DNA of 18,438 nucleotides from an uncultured Gemmatimonadota bacterium (GCA_946480295.1 CAMLIT010000089.1:1-18438); one strand, 5' to 3'. Shown: positions 7,505 to 18,284, counted from the stretch's first letter. Numbers and translations are program-made. The notes: a model not told the origin generated them from the letters alone.

Positions 7505-7783
7505 TCACTCCACTCCTATATCCCACGCCTGCTGCAGGTCCTTCTTCGAGTAGGCGCGGAAGGCGGTCAGGGTCTGCGTTCGCTGGATCCCCGGCACGGT
7601 CGGGAAGACCTCGGTCACGACCTGCGCGATCTGGTCGTATTGCGGCACGCGGACGATGGCGACGAGGTCCCACTCGCCGGAGACGGAGTAGACCTCGGCC
7701 ACGCCGTCGACGCCGGCCAGCATGTGGGCGGCGCGCGGGATGAGCGGCGGCTCGACCCGGATGAGCACGATGGTGGTGATCAC
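7505..7783 (-). CDS. Stand-alone Lrp/AsnC-type ligand-binding (RAM) domain protein
   Basis: The 92-residue product is a complete AsnC C-terminal (RAM) domain without a DNA-binding helix-turn-helix. Typical elements are ITTIVLIRVEP, then AHMLAGVDGVAEVYSVSGEWDLV with the GxxDL turn that binds effector at subunit interfaces, then VPGIQRTQTLTAF. Such single-domain proteins form ring-shaped oligomers that bind amino acids or related ligands. Some act as co-effectors of full-length Lrp proteins, but the role here is unknown. The GTG start overlaps the TGA of the upstream gene in a GTGA, indicating translational coupling. Confidence 0.88.
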   Translation of the reverse strand: MITTIVLIRVEPPLIPRAAHMLAGVDGVAEVYSVSGEWDLVAIVRVPQYDQIAQVVTEVFPTVPGIQRTQTLTAFRAYSKKDLQQAWDIGVE

Positions 7784-8292
7784 GCTTCGTCGGGAAACGG
7801 GGGCACGTTGAGCAGCCAGACGCCGGCGAGCCGGCTGTGCTGGTCCACTTCCAGGAGGAGATCCCGCGCGACGCGCGCCACGCGCACGATGCGCGACTCG
7901 CGCGGCTTGCCGAGCCGGAAGTGGATCACTCGCTCGGCGGTATCGGATTCGGCCATCAGCGGGACGTTGACCTCGACGTTCGCCACGCCGCCGCTCGCCG
8001 GGTGCGCGGGCAGCATCACGTGCGCGTCCTCGACCTCCGGCGGCGGGTCCAGCGTCGGCAGCTTGCGCACGTCGGGCCAGACCGCGACCTCGACGCCGTT
8101 CACCCGCCCCGCGGCGAGGTCGATGATCAGCCAGGAGCCGTCGCTCCCCTCGACCTCCAGGGAGCCGGAGCTGCCCTCCGCCACCGCCCGGGGCCGGAGC
8201 TGCGCCGACAGGATGTCGGTGTCCGGGTCCCAGCGGTAGTCGACTTCCGGCGGTGTCCCAGTCGCGGGCTCAAGCTGCACGGCGATGTTCAC
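7780..8292 (-). CDS. Protein with two DUF2283-like segments, function unknown
   Basis: The 170-residue product starts at GTG 8292 (MNIAVQLEP). A longer open frame reaches 8499, but its upstream part is Arg/Gly-rich and lacks family character, whereas this start has AAGGAG at 8299-8304 with 6-nt spacing. Residues 19-73 (YRWDPDTDILSAQL ... WLIIDLAAGRVNGVEVAVWP) and 123-166 (IHFRLG ... LLLEVDQHSRLAGVWLLNVP) both show the DUF2283 pattern: 'Y-D-x-x-x-D-x-L' then 'hydrophobic-D-hydrophobic-x-G-x-hydrophobic-x-G-hydrophobic'. This suggests a tandem duplication. DUF2283 proteins have no firm function and often sit in small regulatory or toxin-antitoxin-like units. The stop overlaps the start of the AsnC-type gene by four bases. 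Confidence 0.65.
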   Translation of the reverse strand: MNIAVQLEPATGTPPEVDYRWDPDTDILSAQLRPRAVAEGSSGSLEVEGSDGSWLIIDLAAGRVNGVEVAVWPDVRKLPTLDPPPEVEDAHVMLPAHPASGGVANVEVNVPLMAESDTAERVIHFRLGKPRESRIVRVARVARDLLLEVDQHSRLAGVWLLNVPPFPDEA

Positions 8293-8298
8293 GGCGCT

Positions 8299-8304
8299 CT
8301 CCTT
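8299..8304 (-). promoter_or_regulatory. Ribosome binding site deciding the start at 8292
   Basis: AAGGAG on the minus strand lies 6 nt before a GTG at 8292. It supports this start over the ATG about 200 bases upstream. Confidence 0.75.
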
Positions 8305-8473
8305 CGATCGGATGCACAATCTCGTGCCGGCCCCACGGGGACGCGAGCCCGAACGCGCGCGGACGGAACCTTTCGCCGCCATCACCCGCCTTCGTCGACC
8401 ACCGACGCGCGCGCCGGCGCCGTATCCGGTGCTGCCCTGGCAAGATAGTACCTCGCGTCCGGTCGGCTGAACA

Positions 8474-8494
8474 GCCTCGCGCCTCGTGCGAGGC
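8474..8494. terminator. Stem-loop downstream of the aminotransferase gene
   Basis: GCCTCGC and GCGAGGC form a 7-bp perfect stem around a 7-nt loop, 66 bases past the aminotransferase stop on the minus strand. No T-run follows, so it may be a weak terminator or simply a palindrome. The rest of the 8305-8559 spacer holds a TACTAT at 8445-8450 on the minus strand, but its -35 match is poor. Confidence 0.35.
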
Positions 8495-8559
8495 CCCATG
8501 GACCGCGCCGCGTCGATCGCTTCCCGAGAATCGTGTCGGCGGACGGTCGCGACGGGGCG

Positions 8560-9780
8560 TCAGGCCGGCACGGCGCGCGCCTCGGAGCTTCGGGCGCGGT
8601 GCACCGCGCAGAGCCGCCGCACGCCTTCGAGCACCGTCTCCGTGCGCGTGGCGTAGGAGACGCGCACCCACTCCGGCGACTGGAACGCCGTGCCGGGAAC
8701 GATGGCCACGTCGTGCTCCTCGAGCAGCTCCCGGGCGAACGCGGCGCCGGGCGCCGGCTCCTCCGGCGTCGCCCTGCCGGCGTGGATGTAGAGATAGAAC
8801 GCCCCCGCCGGCTCGACGACGTCGAGCGCCGCGTCGCGCAGCAGCATCAGGGCAGCGTCGCGCCGCTCGCGGAACGCGCCGACCATGGCGGCGATCGCGG
8901 CATCGGCTGCCTGACGATTGGTCAGGGCCTCGAGCGCGGCGTGCTGCGCGATCGTCGTCGCGTTCGACGTCGTGTGCGACTGGAACGCGGTCATGGCGCG
9001 CGCCACCGCCCGCGGCGCCACCGCCCAGCCGATGCGCCACCCGGTCATCGCGTACGCCTTCGCCACCCCGTCCACGATCACCAGCCGCTCGCGCGACGGC
9101 GCGACGTCGAGCAGCGATGCCGCGGGCGCGTCGTAGGCGATCCGGCGATAGATCTCGTCGGCGACGATCCACCAGCCGTGCGCCTCGGCGCAGTCCACGA
9201 TCGCCCGCAGCTCCGCCGGCGAGTACACGGCGCCGGTCGGGTTGCACGGGCTGTTCAGCATGAGCCCGCGGGTGCGCGGGGTCGCCGCCGCCTCGAGATC
9301 CGCCGGCGTCACCTTCAGCGAGCGCTCGCGCGCCCCGCGCACGACGACGGGCGTCGCCCGCGCCAGCGCCAGCATCTCGTAGTAGCTCGTCCACGCCGGC
9401 GTCGGGACCAGCACCTCGTCGCCCGCGCCGAACACGGTGAAGCACGCGTTGAACAGCGCCTGCTTCGAGCCGGTGGTCACGACGACGTCCGCCGCGTCGA
9501 CCGGATGCGAACCACGGTAGCGCTCGTTGGCGTGCGACGCCACCGCTTCGCGCAGCGGGAGGATGCCCTCCACCTGCGTGTACCGCGTCGCGCCGCTCTC
9601 CATGGCGCGACGCGCCGCCTCGCGGATGAACTCCGGCGTCGCGAAGTCGGGCTCCCCCGCGCCGAGATCGATGATGGCCCGCCCGGCGGCGCGGAGGGCG
9701 CGCGCGCGGTCGGAGACGGCGATCGTCGCCGACTCGTGCAGGTCGGCGATGTTGGTGGACGGCGTGTAGGCGAGGGACAT
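8560..9780 (-). CDS. Class I/II pyridoxal-phosphate aminotransferase, aspartate-type
   Basis: The 406-residue enzyme would move an amino group between an amino acid (probably aspartate) and 2-oxoglutarate. Fold type I landmarks appear in order: LGAGEPDFATPEF near residue 40, VTTGSKQALF, NSPCNPTG (N180), VADEIYRRIAYD (D208, Y211), the PLP lysine in DGVAKAYAMTGWRIGW (K241), and WVRVSYA with the substrate-carboxylate arginine R373 near the end. This is the pattern of the aspartate aminotransferase I-gamma (aatA/aspC-like) group, but substrate cannot be fixed from sequence. The ATG at 9780 begins MSLAYTPSTNIADLHESATIAV, the usual family start. The open frame continues to 10860 across the divergent gene, but that part is antisense shadow. 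It is divergently transcribed from the pseudo-helicase gene. Confidence 0.92.
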   Translation of the reverse strand: MSLAYTPSTNIADLHESATIAVSDRARALRAAGRAIIDLGAGEPDFATPEFIREAARRAMESGATRYTQVEGILPLREAVASHANERYRGSHPVDAADVVVTTGSKQALFNACFTVFGAGDEVLVPTPAWTSYYEMLALARATPVVVRGARERSLKVTPADLEAAATPRTRGLMLNSPCNPTGAVYSPAELRAIVDCAEAHGWWIVADEIYRRIAYDAPAASLLDVAPSRERLVIVDGVAKAYAMTGWRIGWAVAPRAVARAMTAFQSHTTSNATTIAQHAALEALTNRQAADAAIAAMVGAFRERRDAALMLLRDAALDVVEPAGAFYLYIHAGRATPEEPAPGAAFARELLEEHDVAIVPGTAFQSPEWVRVSYATRTETVLEGVRRLCAVHRARSSEARAVPA

Positions 9781-9790
9781 CCTTCGGCGG

Positions 9791-9819
9791 CTGACGCTGA
9801 GGCGGGATTCGGCTATACT
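9791..9819 (+). promoter_or_regulatory. Sigma-70-type promoter for the pseudo-helicase/tdk unit
   Basis: CTGACG (9791-9796), a 17-bp spacer and TATACT (9814-9819) predict a transcript starting near 9826, about 60 nt before the GTG start. The site lies in the divergent gap with the aminotransferase gene and is AT-rich against a GC-rich background. Confidence 0.65.
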
Positions 9820-9885
9820 TCCAGACTCTGGCAATTCTACCGGCGTGCGCCGGCCCCCGCCACAACACGAGCCGTCGAGGACCAG

Positions 9886-11418
9886 GTGGAACAGCAGGAG
9901 AAGGAACCGGCGTCGGTGACCCGCGGACAGAACGTGTTGTACGTGATGCCGCACGACTGGCCCTCGATCGCGTACTTCCTGGGGCCGTTGCTCGAGCGGG
10001 TCGACGAGCAGCTCGCCGAGGTGCAGATCCTCGTCGTCACCCCCGACGCCGAGACGGCGGCGGAGGTGGCCGCGGCGGCGGTGCGCCTCGTCGAGGACCG
10101 GCCGCTCGCCACGCTCGCGGCGACCTCCGCGCGCCGCGCGGGCCGGCTGCTCAAGCTCCGCCCCGCGCACGTCGTCGCCGGTGCGCCTGACGAGCTGCTC
10201 CAGCTCGTGAAGAGCACGACGCTCAAGCTCGCGCAGGTGAAGGCCGTGGCGCTCGCCTGGGTCGACGAGCTGGTGACGGCGGGCGCCGAGCCGGCGCTGG
10301 AGGCGCTCCTGACGGAGGTGTCGAAGGAGGCGGCGCGCACGATCGTCACCGCCGAGGTGACGCCGGGAGTGGAGGCGCTGGTCGAGCGCTACGCGCGGCG
10401 TGCCCGCCGCGTGACGGCGTCGACGCCCGCCGAGGGGGATCTCGGCACGCCGATCGAGTACGTCACCGTGTCGCCCTTCGCTCGTTCGGCGGTGCTGCGA
10501 CGCCTGCTCGACGAGCTGGATCCCGGCTCGGCCGCGGTGTTCACGCGCGACGAGGAGAGCGAGCGCATGGCGCGCGAGACGCTCCGCGCCCTCGGCTACG
10601 GCGCCGATGCGCCCGTGCGCGTGACGCGCACCGCCGGCGACGCGGCGGATCTCGTCGTGCTCTACGACCTGCCGGCGTCGCGCGAGGAGCTGCGCGAAGC
10701 GGTGGGCGCACAGCCGCGGCGCGTCGTCGCGCTCGTCCAGCCGCGACAGCTGGGGAGCCTGCGCGCCCTCGCCGGCGGCGGCGCGGTGACGCCGATCGCC
10801 CTCCCCGAGGCGGCGCTGCGCGCGCGGAGCCGCGAGGCGGCCGCGCGCGCCGAGGTGCACGACGTCCTCTCGAAGGAGAGCTACGCGCGCGAGCTGCTGG
10901 CGCTCGAGCCGCTGCTCGACGAGTTCGACGGGATCGAGATCGCGGCCGCGGTGCTGCGCCTGCTGGAGCGTGCGCGGACCGCGGCGGCGGCGCGCCCGGC
11001 GGCGGCGGGGAGCCGCGCCGCGGGGAGCGGCGCGCGCAAGCTCTTCGTCAACGTGGGCGCGCGGGACAACGCCCGCCCCGGTGACCTCATGGGCGCGATC
11101 GTCAACGAGACCGGCACGCCGCGTGAGGCGGTGGGGCGGATCGACGTCCGCGAGTCGTTCTCGCTCGTCGAGGTGCCCGCCGCATCGGCGGAGGAGATCG
11201 CCGGCAAGCTGACCGGCACGACGATCCGCGGACGCCGGGTACTCGCGCGCGTCGAGGAGGAGCGGCCGGGCGGCGGACGCGAGGCGCGCGGCGGAGGCCG
11301 CGAGCCGCGCGGCGCCGGGCGCGGCGCCCCGCGTGGCGATAACCGGGGCCCGGGGCGGGGCGAGCGCGCGCGTCCCGAGGGCCGGGCCGGACGCCCGGCC
11401 CGCCGAGAGCGCGAGTGA
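9886..11418 (+). CDS. DEAD-box RNA helicase-like protein with lost ATPase motifs and DbpA RNA-binding domain
   Basis: The 510-residue protein has the outline of a DEAD-box helicase. A RecA-like domain covers about residues 15-180, a second about 188-360, a DbpA-type RNA-binding domain 384-458 ([20 protein letters not shown] ... [10 protein letters not shown] ... [13 protein letters not shown]), and a 50-residue Gly/Arg tail ends the chain. The catalytic motifs are gone. Where AxTGxGKT is expected there is [16 protein letters not shown]. The GTPGR motif is GAPDE, the DEAD box is AWVDE, and SAT is TAE. The HRxGRxGR motif is not recognisable. It is therefore probably an RNA-binding pseudo-helicase, perhaps acting on rRNA like DbpA. 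The start is GTG 9886 with CGAGG 5 nt upstream; GTG 9916 with AAGGA is an alternative. The upstream open frame to 8533 is antisense shadow. The stop overlaps the tdk start. Confidence 0.8.
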   Translation: MEQQEKEPASVTRGQNVLYVMPHDWPSIAYFLGPLLERVDEQLAEVQILVVTPDAETAAEVAAAAVRLVEDRPLATLAATSARRAGRLLKLRPAHVVAGAPDELLQLVKSTTLKLAQVKAVALAWVDELVTAGAEPALEALLTEVSKEAARTIVTAEVTPGVEALVERYARRARRVTASTPAEGDLGTPIEYVTVSPFARSAVLRRLLDELDPGSAAVFTRDEESERMARETLRALGYGADAPVRVTRTAGDAADLVVLYDLPASREELREAVGAQPRRVVALVQPRQLGSLRALAGGGAVTPIALPEAALRARSREAAARAEVHDVLSKESYARELLALEPLLDEFDGIEIAAAVLRLLERARTAAAARPAAAGSRAAGSGARKLFVNVGARDNARPGDLMGAIVNETGTPREAVGRIDVRESFSLVEVPAASAEEIAGKLTGTTIRGRRVLARVEEERPGGGREARGGGREPRGAGRGAPRGDNRGPGRGERARPEGRAGRPARRERE

Positions 11419-12032
11419 TCTCGGACATGTACTTCGCCCGCTCCGGCGGGTGGATCGAGGTCATCTGCGGCGTGATGTTCAGCGGCAAGAGCGAGGAGCT
11501 GATCCGCCGCGTGCGTCGGGCGATGATCGCGAAGAAGAAGGTGCAGGTCTTCAAGTCGCATCTCGACGAGCGCTACGCCGGCCTGTTCCACGTCTCCAGC
11601 CACGACGGCCGCACGGTGGACGCGGTGCCGGTGGACACGCCCGAGCAGATCGCGCGCGCGCTCGCGCCGGACACCGACGTCGTCGCGATCGACGAGGCGC
11701 AGTTCCTCGATCCGACGATCGTGGCGCTGGCGACGGACCTCGCCGATCGCGGCATCCGCGTCATCCTCGCCGGCACGGACACGGATTTTCGCGGCGAGCC
11801 CTTCGGCTCGATGCCGCAGCTCCTCGCCGTCGCCGAGGTGGTGGACAAGCTGCACGCGATCTGCGTGAAGTGCGGCAACCCCGCCAGCCGCAACCAGCGC
11901 CTGATCGGCGGCAACCCGGCGCGCTACGACTCCCCCGTGATCATGGTCGGCAGCGTCGAGGCCTACGAGGCCCGGTGCCGGGCGTGCCACCGGGTGCCGA
12001 GACGGGACGAGGATCAGGGGTCGCTACTCTAG
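11415..12032 (+). CDS. tdk: Thymidine kinase, type II
   Basis: It phosphorylates thymidine to dTMP in the nucleotide salvage pathway. The 205-residue product has Walker A GVMFSGKS (residues 19-26), the FKSHLDERY segment, DEAQF with the catalytic Glu94, the [13 protein letters not shown] lasso region near residue 120, and a structural zinc site from CVKC (C150, C153) and CRACH (C188, C191). The GTG start at 11415 overlaps the previous stop as GTGA; ATG 11427 is an alternative start. Coupling to the RNA-binding pseudo-helicase is unusual. The TAG is followed at once by a GGGCGAG/GGTCGAG heptamer array. Confidence 0.96.
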   Translation: MISDMYFARSGGWIEVICGVMFSGKSEELIRRVRRAMIAKKKVQVFKSHLDERYAGLFHVSSHDGRTVDAVPVDTPEQIARALAPDTDVVAIDEAQFLDPTIVALATDLADRGIRVILAGTDTDFRGEPFGSMPQLLAVAEVVDKLHAICVKCGNPASRNQRLIGGNPARYDSPVIMVGSVEAYEARCRACHRVPRRDEDQGSLL

Positions 12033-12230
12033 GGGCGAGGGTCGAGGGTCGAGGGTCGAGGGTCGAGAACGGGGCGAGTGTTGAGGGGCGAGTGGCGAGT
12101 GGCGAGATCGGCCTGTGGTGCATCGAGGCTCCCTCTCGCCACTCGCCCCTCGCCACTCGCCCCTCGCCCCTGACCCCTCGTAGTCTCGACCCTCGACCCT
12201 CGACCCTCGACCCTCGACCCTCGACCCTCG
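12033..12230. repeat. Nested heptamer palindrome between tdk and folE
   Basis: The 202-bp gap between convergent genes is almost entirely heptamers. The outer left arm (12033-12067) is GGTCGAG units and the inner left (12071-12106) GGCGAGT units. A short core spans 12107-12133. The inner right arm (12134-12172) is CTCGCCA/CTCGCCC units and the outer right (12185-12230) CTCGACC units. Both layers are mutually complementary, so each convergent transcript could fold into a long hairpin. It may serve as a bidirectional terminator although no T-run is present. Confidence 0.92.
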
Positions 12231-12234
12231 CGCT

Positions 12235-12930
12235 TCACGACCGCCCGTACGCCAACGACAGGAACTCCTCCCGCGTCTTCGCGTCCGACCGGAAGCTGCC
12301 GCGCAGGGCGCTGGTGATCGTCTTCGAGTTCTGCTTCTCGACGCCGCGCATCATCATGCAGAGGTGGTAGGCCTCGATCACGACGCCGACGCCGTGCGGC
12401 TCGAGCACCTCCTCCACCGCGCGCGCCACCTGCTCCGTCAGCCGCTCCTGCACCTGCAGCCGCCGCGCGAACATCTCCACGATGCGCGGCAGCTTCGACA
12501 GGCCGACGATCTTCCCGTTGGGGATGTAGGCCACGTGCGCCTTCCCGAAGAAGGGGAGGAGGTGGTGCTCGCACAGGCTGTAGAGCTCGATGTCGCGCAC
12601 CATGATCATGTGCTCGTGCTCCTCCTCGAACAGCGCGTCCCCGACGACCTCGCGGACATCCTGCGCGTAGCCGCGCGTGAGCCAGGCCATGGCGTTGGCG
12701 ACGCGCTGCGGCGTCTTCAGCAGCCCCAGGCGGTCGGGATCCTCGCCCAGCAGCTCGAGCTGCCGCCGAACGAGCGCCTCGTACTCCATGTCGCGCCGCG
12801 CCACCGGATCGAGGTCGAAGCCGAGATCGGCCTTCGGCTGCTCCACCGCGCCGCCGTCCACGGGCGTGCGTTCCTCCAGCGGCTTCGCCGGCACCTTGGC
12901 GTGCGTGGCGACGTACTTGTCTTTGCTCAC
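12235..12930 (-). CDS. folE: GTP cyclohydrolase I (type IA)
   Basis: It converts GTP to 7,8-dihydroneopterin triphosphate, the entry step to tetrahydrofolate and a possible source for queuosine precursors. The 231-residue product has the zinc ligands in [10 protein letters not shown] (C120, H123) and [14 protein letters not shown] (C191), with [10 protein letters not shown] and the [11 protein letters not shown] helix between. An N-terminal extension of about 45 residues precedes the core, which is common in this family. The start is GTG at 12930 with GAGGATGAGGA just upstream on the minus strand. It is convergent with tdk and divergent from coaE. Folate supply links it loosely with the glycine cleavage genes nearby. 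Confidence 0.96.
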   Translation of the reverse strand: MSKDKYVATHAKVPAKPLEERTPVDGGAVEQPKADLGFDLDPVARRDMEYEALVRRQLELLGEDPDRLGLLKTPQRVANAMAWLTRGYAQDVREVVGDALFEEEHEHMIMVRDIELYSLCEHHLLPFFGKAHVAYIPNGKIVGLSKLPRIVEMFARRLQVQERLTEQVARAVEEVLEPHGVGVVIEAYHLCMMMRGVEKQNSKTITSALRGSFRSDAKTREEFLSLAYGRS

Positions 12931-12980
12931 GTCCTCATCCTCGCGGTGGTCGTGGTGTCCGGCTCAGCCTGTATACAATG

Positions 12981-13009
12981 TTGACGGCCCACCATGGGTT
13001 CCCTAGCTT
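12981..13009 (+). promoter_or_regulatory. Possible promoter for coaE
   Basis: TTGACG (12981-12986), 17 bp and TAGCTT (13004-13009) lie 43 bases before the chosen coaE start. The -35 is good and the -10 poor. Confidence 0.4.
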
Positions 13010-13051
13010 GGCCCTGCGATGCCGCACTCGACCCCTCGTCCGGAACCCGCC

Positions 13052-13678
13052 ATGCTCCTCGTCGGCCTGACCGGCAACATCGCCAGCGGCAAGTCGACGG
13101 TCGCGCGGCTGCTCTCGGCGCGGGGCGCGACGATCATCGACGCCGACCTCCTCGCTCGCCGGGTGGTCGAGCGGGACGCGCCGGCCTACCACAAGATCGT
13201 CGAGCAGTGGGGCGACGCGGTACTGGCGCCCGACGGGCACCTCGACCGCGCCGCGCTGCGCCAGATCGTCTTCGGCGACACGACGCAGCTCGAGACGCTC
13301 AACGCGATCGTGCACCCCGAGGTCGAGCGCCTGCGCGACCGGCTCGTGCGCGAGGCCCGCGCGCGCGGCGACCGCATCGTCGTCGCCGACATCCCGCTCC
13401 TCTTCGAGAAGCACATGGCGGACCGCTTCGATCGCATCATCCTCGTCGATGCGCCGCGGTGGCTCCGCCTCGAGCGCCTCGTGCGCGATCGCGGCCTGCG
13501 CGAGACGGAGGCGATGGACATGATCGCCGCGCAGATGCCGGCGGACCTCAAGCGCGCGCGCGCCGACTTCCTCATCGAGAACGCCGCCACGCTCGCGGAG
13601 CTCGAGCAACGCGTCGATGAAGTATGGGCCGCATTGCTGCTCGCCGCCGACGCCGAGGCGAGCGCCGGCGCTCCTTGA
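13052..13678 (+). CDS. coaE: Dephospho-CoA kinase
   Basis: It catalyses the last step of coenzyme A synthesis, phosphorylating the 3'-hydroxyl of dephospho-CoA. The 208-residue product starts MLLVGLTGNIASGKST, with the P-loop at residues 8-16, followed by DADLLAR (D30/D32), the HPEV segment of the CoA-binding domain, DIPLLFEK, and the lid region RDRGLRETEAMDMIAAQMP. I chose ATG 13052 because the P-loop then sits at the usual distance from the N-terminus. An in-frame ATG at 13019 would add 11 residues. The ribosome binding site is weak at both. The TGA overlaps the -35 element of the gcvH promoter. Confidence 0.95.
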   Translation: MLLVGLTGNIASGKSTVARLLSARGATIIDADLLARRVVERDAPAYHKIVEQWGDAVLAPDGHLDRAALRQIVFGDTTQLETLNAIVHPEVERLRDRLVREARARGDRIVVADIPLLFEKHMADRFDRIILVDAPRWLRLERLVRDRGLRETEAMDMIAAQMPADLKRARADFLIENAATLAELEQRVDEVWAALLLAADAEASAGAP

Positions 13679-13703
13679 CACTCATTTTCGGCCATTCTAG
13701 ACT
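13675..13703 (+). promoter_or_regulatory. Sigma-70-type promoter for gcvH
   Basis: A consensus TTGACA (13675-13680), 17-bp spacer and TAGACT (13698-13703) predict a start near 13710 and a 40-nt leader before gcvH. The -35 contains the coaE stop codon. The leader is too short for a glycine riboswitch. Confidence 0.75.
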
Positions 13704-13751
13704 CCGCCCTGCCGTTCCACGGAAGGCCAGACGATCACGCGGAGCATTCCC

Positions 13752-14141
13752 GTGTCCGAAATCCCGAAGGACCTCCTGTATACGGAAGATCACGAGTACG
13801 TGAAGCCCACCGGCGATGACGACGTGTTCTACATCGGCATCACCGATTACGCGCAGGGCGAGCTGGGCGACATCGTCTACCTCGAGCTCCCCTCCGTCGG
13901 CGCGAAGTTCGGCAAGCACGACACGTTCGGCACCGTCGAGGCGGTGAAGGCCGTCTCCGAGCTCTTCTCGCCGCTGAGCGGCGAGGTCGTCGAGATCAAC
14001 TCCCGCCTCGACAAGGAACCGGCCCTCGTCAACAGCTCGCCCTACGGCGACGGCTGGATGATCAAGCTCCGCGCGAAGAACGCGTCGGAGAAGGACGAGC
14101 TGCTCGGGGCTGACGAGTACAGGGCCAAGCTGGGAGAATAG
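13752..14141 (+). CDS. gcvH: Glycine cleavage system H protein
   Basis: The 129-residue lipoyl carrier shuttles the aminomethyl group from GcvP to GcvT and the reduced lipoyl arm to the L protein. The lipoylation motif is GTVEAVKAVSEL with Lys66. The N-terminal LLYTEDHEYVKP and the later SPLSGEVVEIN and SPYGDGWMIKL segments are typical. The start is GTG at 13752 with GGAG 7 nt upstream. It has its own promoter and is convergent with gcvP. The TAG is followed directly by GGGCGAG heptamers. No gcvT is seen in this window. Confidence 0.97.
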   Translation: MSEIPKDLLYTEDHEYVKPTGDDDVFYIGITDYAQGELGDIVYLELPSVGAKFGKHDTFGTVEAVKAVSELFSPLSGEVVEINSRLDKEPALVNSSPYGDGWMIKLRAKNASEKDELLGADEYRAKLGE

Positions 14142-14291
14142 GGGCGAGGGGCGAGGGTCGAGAAGGTGGGTGCAGAGAGGGGCCAGTCTTCGCGACTGGC
14201 CCCTCGTCTCGTCTCACCTACTCGCCACTCGCCACTCGCCCCTCACCACTCGACCCTCGACCCTCGACCCTCGACCCTCGACCCTCGACCC

Positions 14292-14300
<9 letters not shown>
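14142..14300. repeat. Heptamer palindrome between gcvH and gcvP
   Basis: The left arm (14142-14162) is GGGCGAG/GGTCGAG units and the right arm (14219-14300) is CTCGCCA, then CTCGACC units. A separate perfect hairpin sits at 14177-14205. The right array runs into the gcvP stop: on the minus strand the TGA lies inside a GGTTGAG variant unit. Confidence 0.9.
14177..14205. terminator. Perfect 12-bp hairpin in the gcvH-gcvP gap
   Basis: GAGGGGCCAGTC pairs perfectly with GACTGGCCCCTC around a TTCGC loop, resembling a UUCG-type capped stem. There is no T-run, but its position between convergent genes suits a bidirectional terminator. It is nested within the heptamer arms. Confidence 0.6.
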
Positions 14301-17189
<2,889 letters not shown>

Positions 17190-17513
17190 GAATTCCTCTG
17201 GGAACGGGCCGATCGTGCATCGCAGCGCACGGTCGCGCCCGGCTGATGCTCTCGTGGCAGGCCCAAGCGCCTCGGTGGGAAGGGCGGCTTCGGTGCCTCG
17301 CAATTTAGCGCGCCAGTCAAGCAAGCGGCGAGCGAGCATCACGCGCGTCCAGCGGTTCTCTCGACTCGATTACGCGGTGCGTGACGACTGGGGCCCCTTT
17401 GATTCCGCGCCGGCGCCGACGAGTATGGGGTGGACGAATCGTTCGCCCTCCGCGCCGCTTCGGCGGCGGCCTCGATCACGTATGTTACTGGCGCCCTCAC
17501 CGACCCGGACTGC
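17190..17513. other. Divergent spacer between gcvP and the LipM-like gene
   Basis: About 324 bp hold no gene I can support. A TTGACT (17315-17320) and a TAAATT (17302-17307) read on the minus strand toward gcvP but are only 7 bp apart, so they are not a normal promoter pair. Toward the right there is TATGTT at 17481-17486, 27 bases before the LipM-like start, with a poor -35. No heptamer array is present here. No glycine-riboswitch-like structure was recognised. Confidence 0.5.
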
Positions 17514-18284
17514 ATGCCCTGGCGGCTCCTCCTCTCCGCTCCCGCTCCCGGCCACTGGAACATGGCGCTCGACGAAGCGCTCATGGGTCGCGCGCGCCGT
17601 ACCGGCGAGACGGTCCTGCGAGTGTACGGGTGGAGCGGCCCGACGCTGTCGTTCGGCCGGAACCAGACCGCGCGCGGCGGATACGATCCCGATCGGCTGC
17701 GCGAGCACGGGGTCGGCGTCGTTCGGCGCCCGACCGGCGGCCGCGCGATCCTGCACCATCGCGAGGTCACCTATTCGGTCGCGGCGCCGGCCGGCGCGAT
17801 GGGCGAGCTCCGCGAATCCTACGCGCGCATCAATCGTCTTCTGGTTGCCGCGCTCCACGCTCTCGGCGTGGAGGCGCGCGTCGTCGCGTCCACCCGACAC
17901 GCCGCCGCACCGGGGCTGACGCCGTGCTTCGACCATCCATCGGCGGGTGAGCTCGTCCACGGCGACCGCAAGCTGGTCGGCAGCGCGCAATGGCGGCACG
18001 ATGGCGCGCTGCTCCAGCACGGCTCCATCCTCGTCGCGGACGATCAACAGCTGCTCCCCTCGCTGCTCGTGCATCCGACGCCCCTCCCCGCCCCGCCGGC
18101 CACCCTCGCCGACGCGCTCGGCCGCGTGCCGTCGCTGGACGAGGTGGCCAGCCACCTGTTCGACGCCGTGCGGTGCCTCGAGGACCCGGCCGCCGAACCC
18201 TTCGTGCCAGACGACCAGCTGCGCGATCGCGCGCGAACGCTGCTGACGCGGTACACCGACGAGCAGTGGACCTGGCGTCGCTGA
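17514..18284 (+). CDS. LipM/LplA-type octanoyl or lipoyl protein transferase
   Basis: The product belongs to the biotin/lipoate A/B protein ligase family, which attaches octanoate or lipoate to GcvH and other carrier proteins. From ATG 17514 it has 256 residues and starts MPWRLLLSAPAPGHWNMALDEAL, the usual family N-terminus. An upstream GTG at 17430 would add 28 residues without similarity. Motifs are RVYGWSGPTLSFGRNQ, RRPTGGRAILHHREVTYSV (about residues 71-89), PCFDHPSAGELV with Cys138, and DRKLVGSAQ with Lys153. The cysteine in the PCF-xx-PS-xx-E context is as in LipM octanoyltransferases, favouring LipM over LplA. Its position beside gcvP and gcvH suits a role in lipoylating GcvH. Confidence 0.88.
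   Translation: MPWRLLLSAPAPGHWNMALDEALMGRARRTGETVLRVYGWSGPTLSFGRNQTARGGYDPDRLREHGVGVVRRPTGGRAILHHREVTYSVAAPAGAMGELRESYARINRLLVAALHALGVEARVVASTRHAAAPGLTPCFDHPSAGELVHGDRKLVGSAQWRHDGALLQHGSILVADDQQLLPSLLVHPTPLPAPPATLADALGRVPSLDEVASHLFDAVRCLEDPAAEPFVPDDQLRDRARTLLTRYTDEQWTWRR

Noticed and set aside
8533..9885. N-terminal extension of the pseudo-helicase frame
   Set aside because: It is antisense to the aminotransferase, and a promoter at 9791-9819 with a GTG at 9886 gives a better start.
9781..10860. N-terminal extension of the aminotransferase frame
   Set aside because: It covers the divergent pseudo-helicase gene; the family-like sequence begins at the ATG at 9780.
12033..12230. CRISPR array
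   Set aside because: The repeats are contiguous 7-bp units without regular unique spacers and no cas genes are present.
12970..12980. TATACA/TACAAT boxes as a folE or coaE promoter
   Set aside because: Neither strand has a reasonable -35 at 16-18 bp spacing.
13704..13751. Glycine riboswitch before gcvH
   Set aside because: The leader is only about 40 nt long, too short for the aptamer, and no conserved core was recognised; the 17190-17513 spacer before gcvP showed none either.
17302..17320. Promoter for gcvP from TTGACT and TAAATT on the minus strand
   Set aside because: The two boxes are only 7 bp apart, and correctly spaced partners of either are poor.
17190..17342. 51-codon extension of GcvP
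   Set aside because: The ATG at 17189 has AGAGGA before it and matches the usual family start; the extension has no GcvP character.
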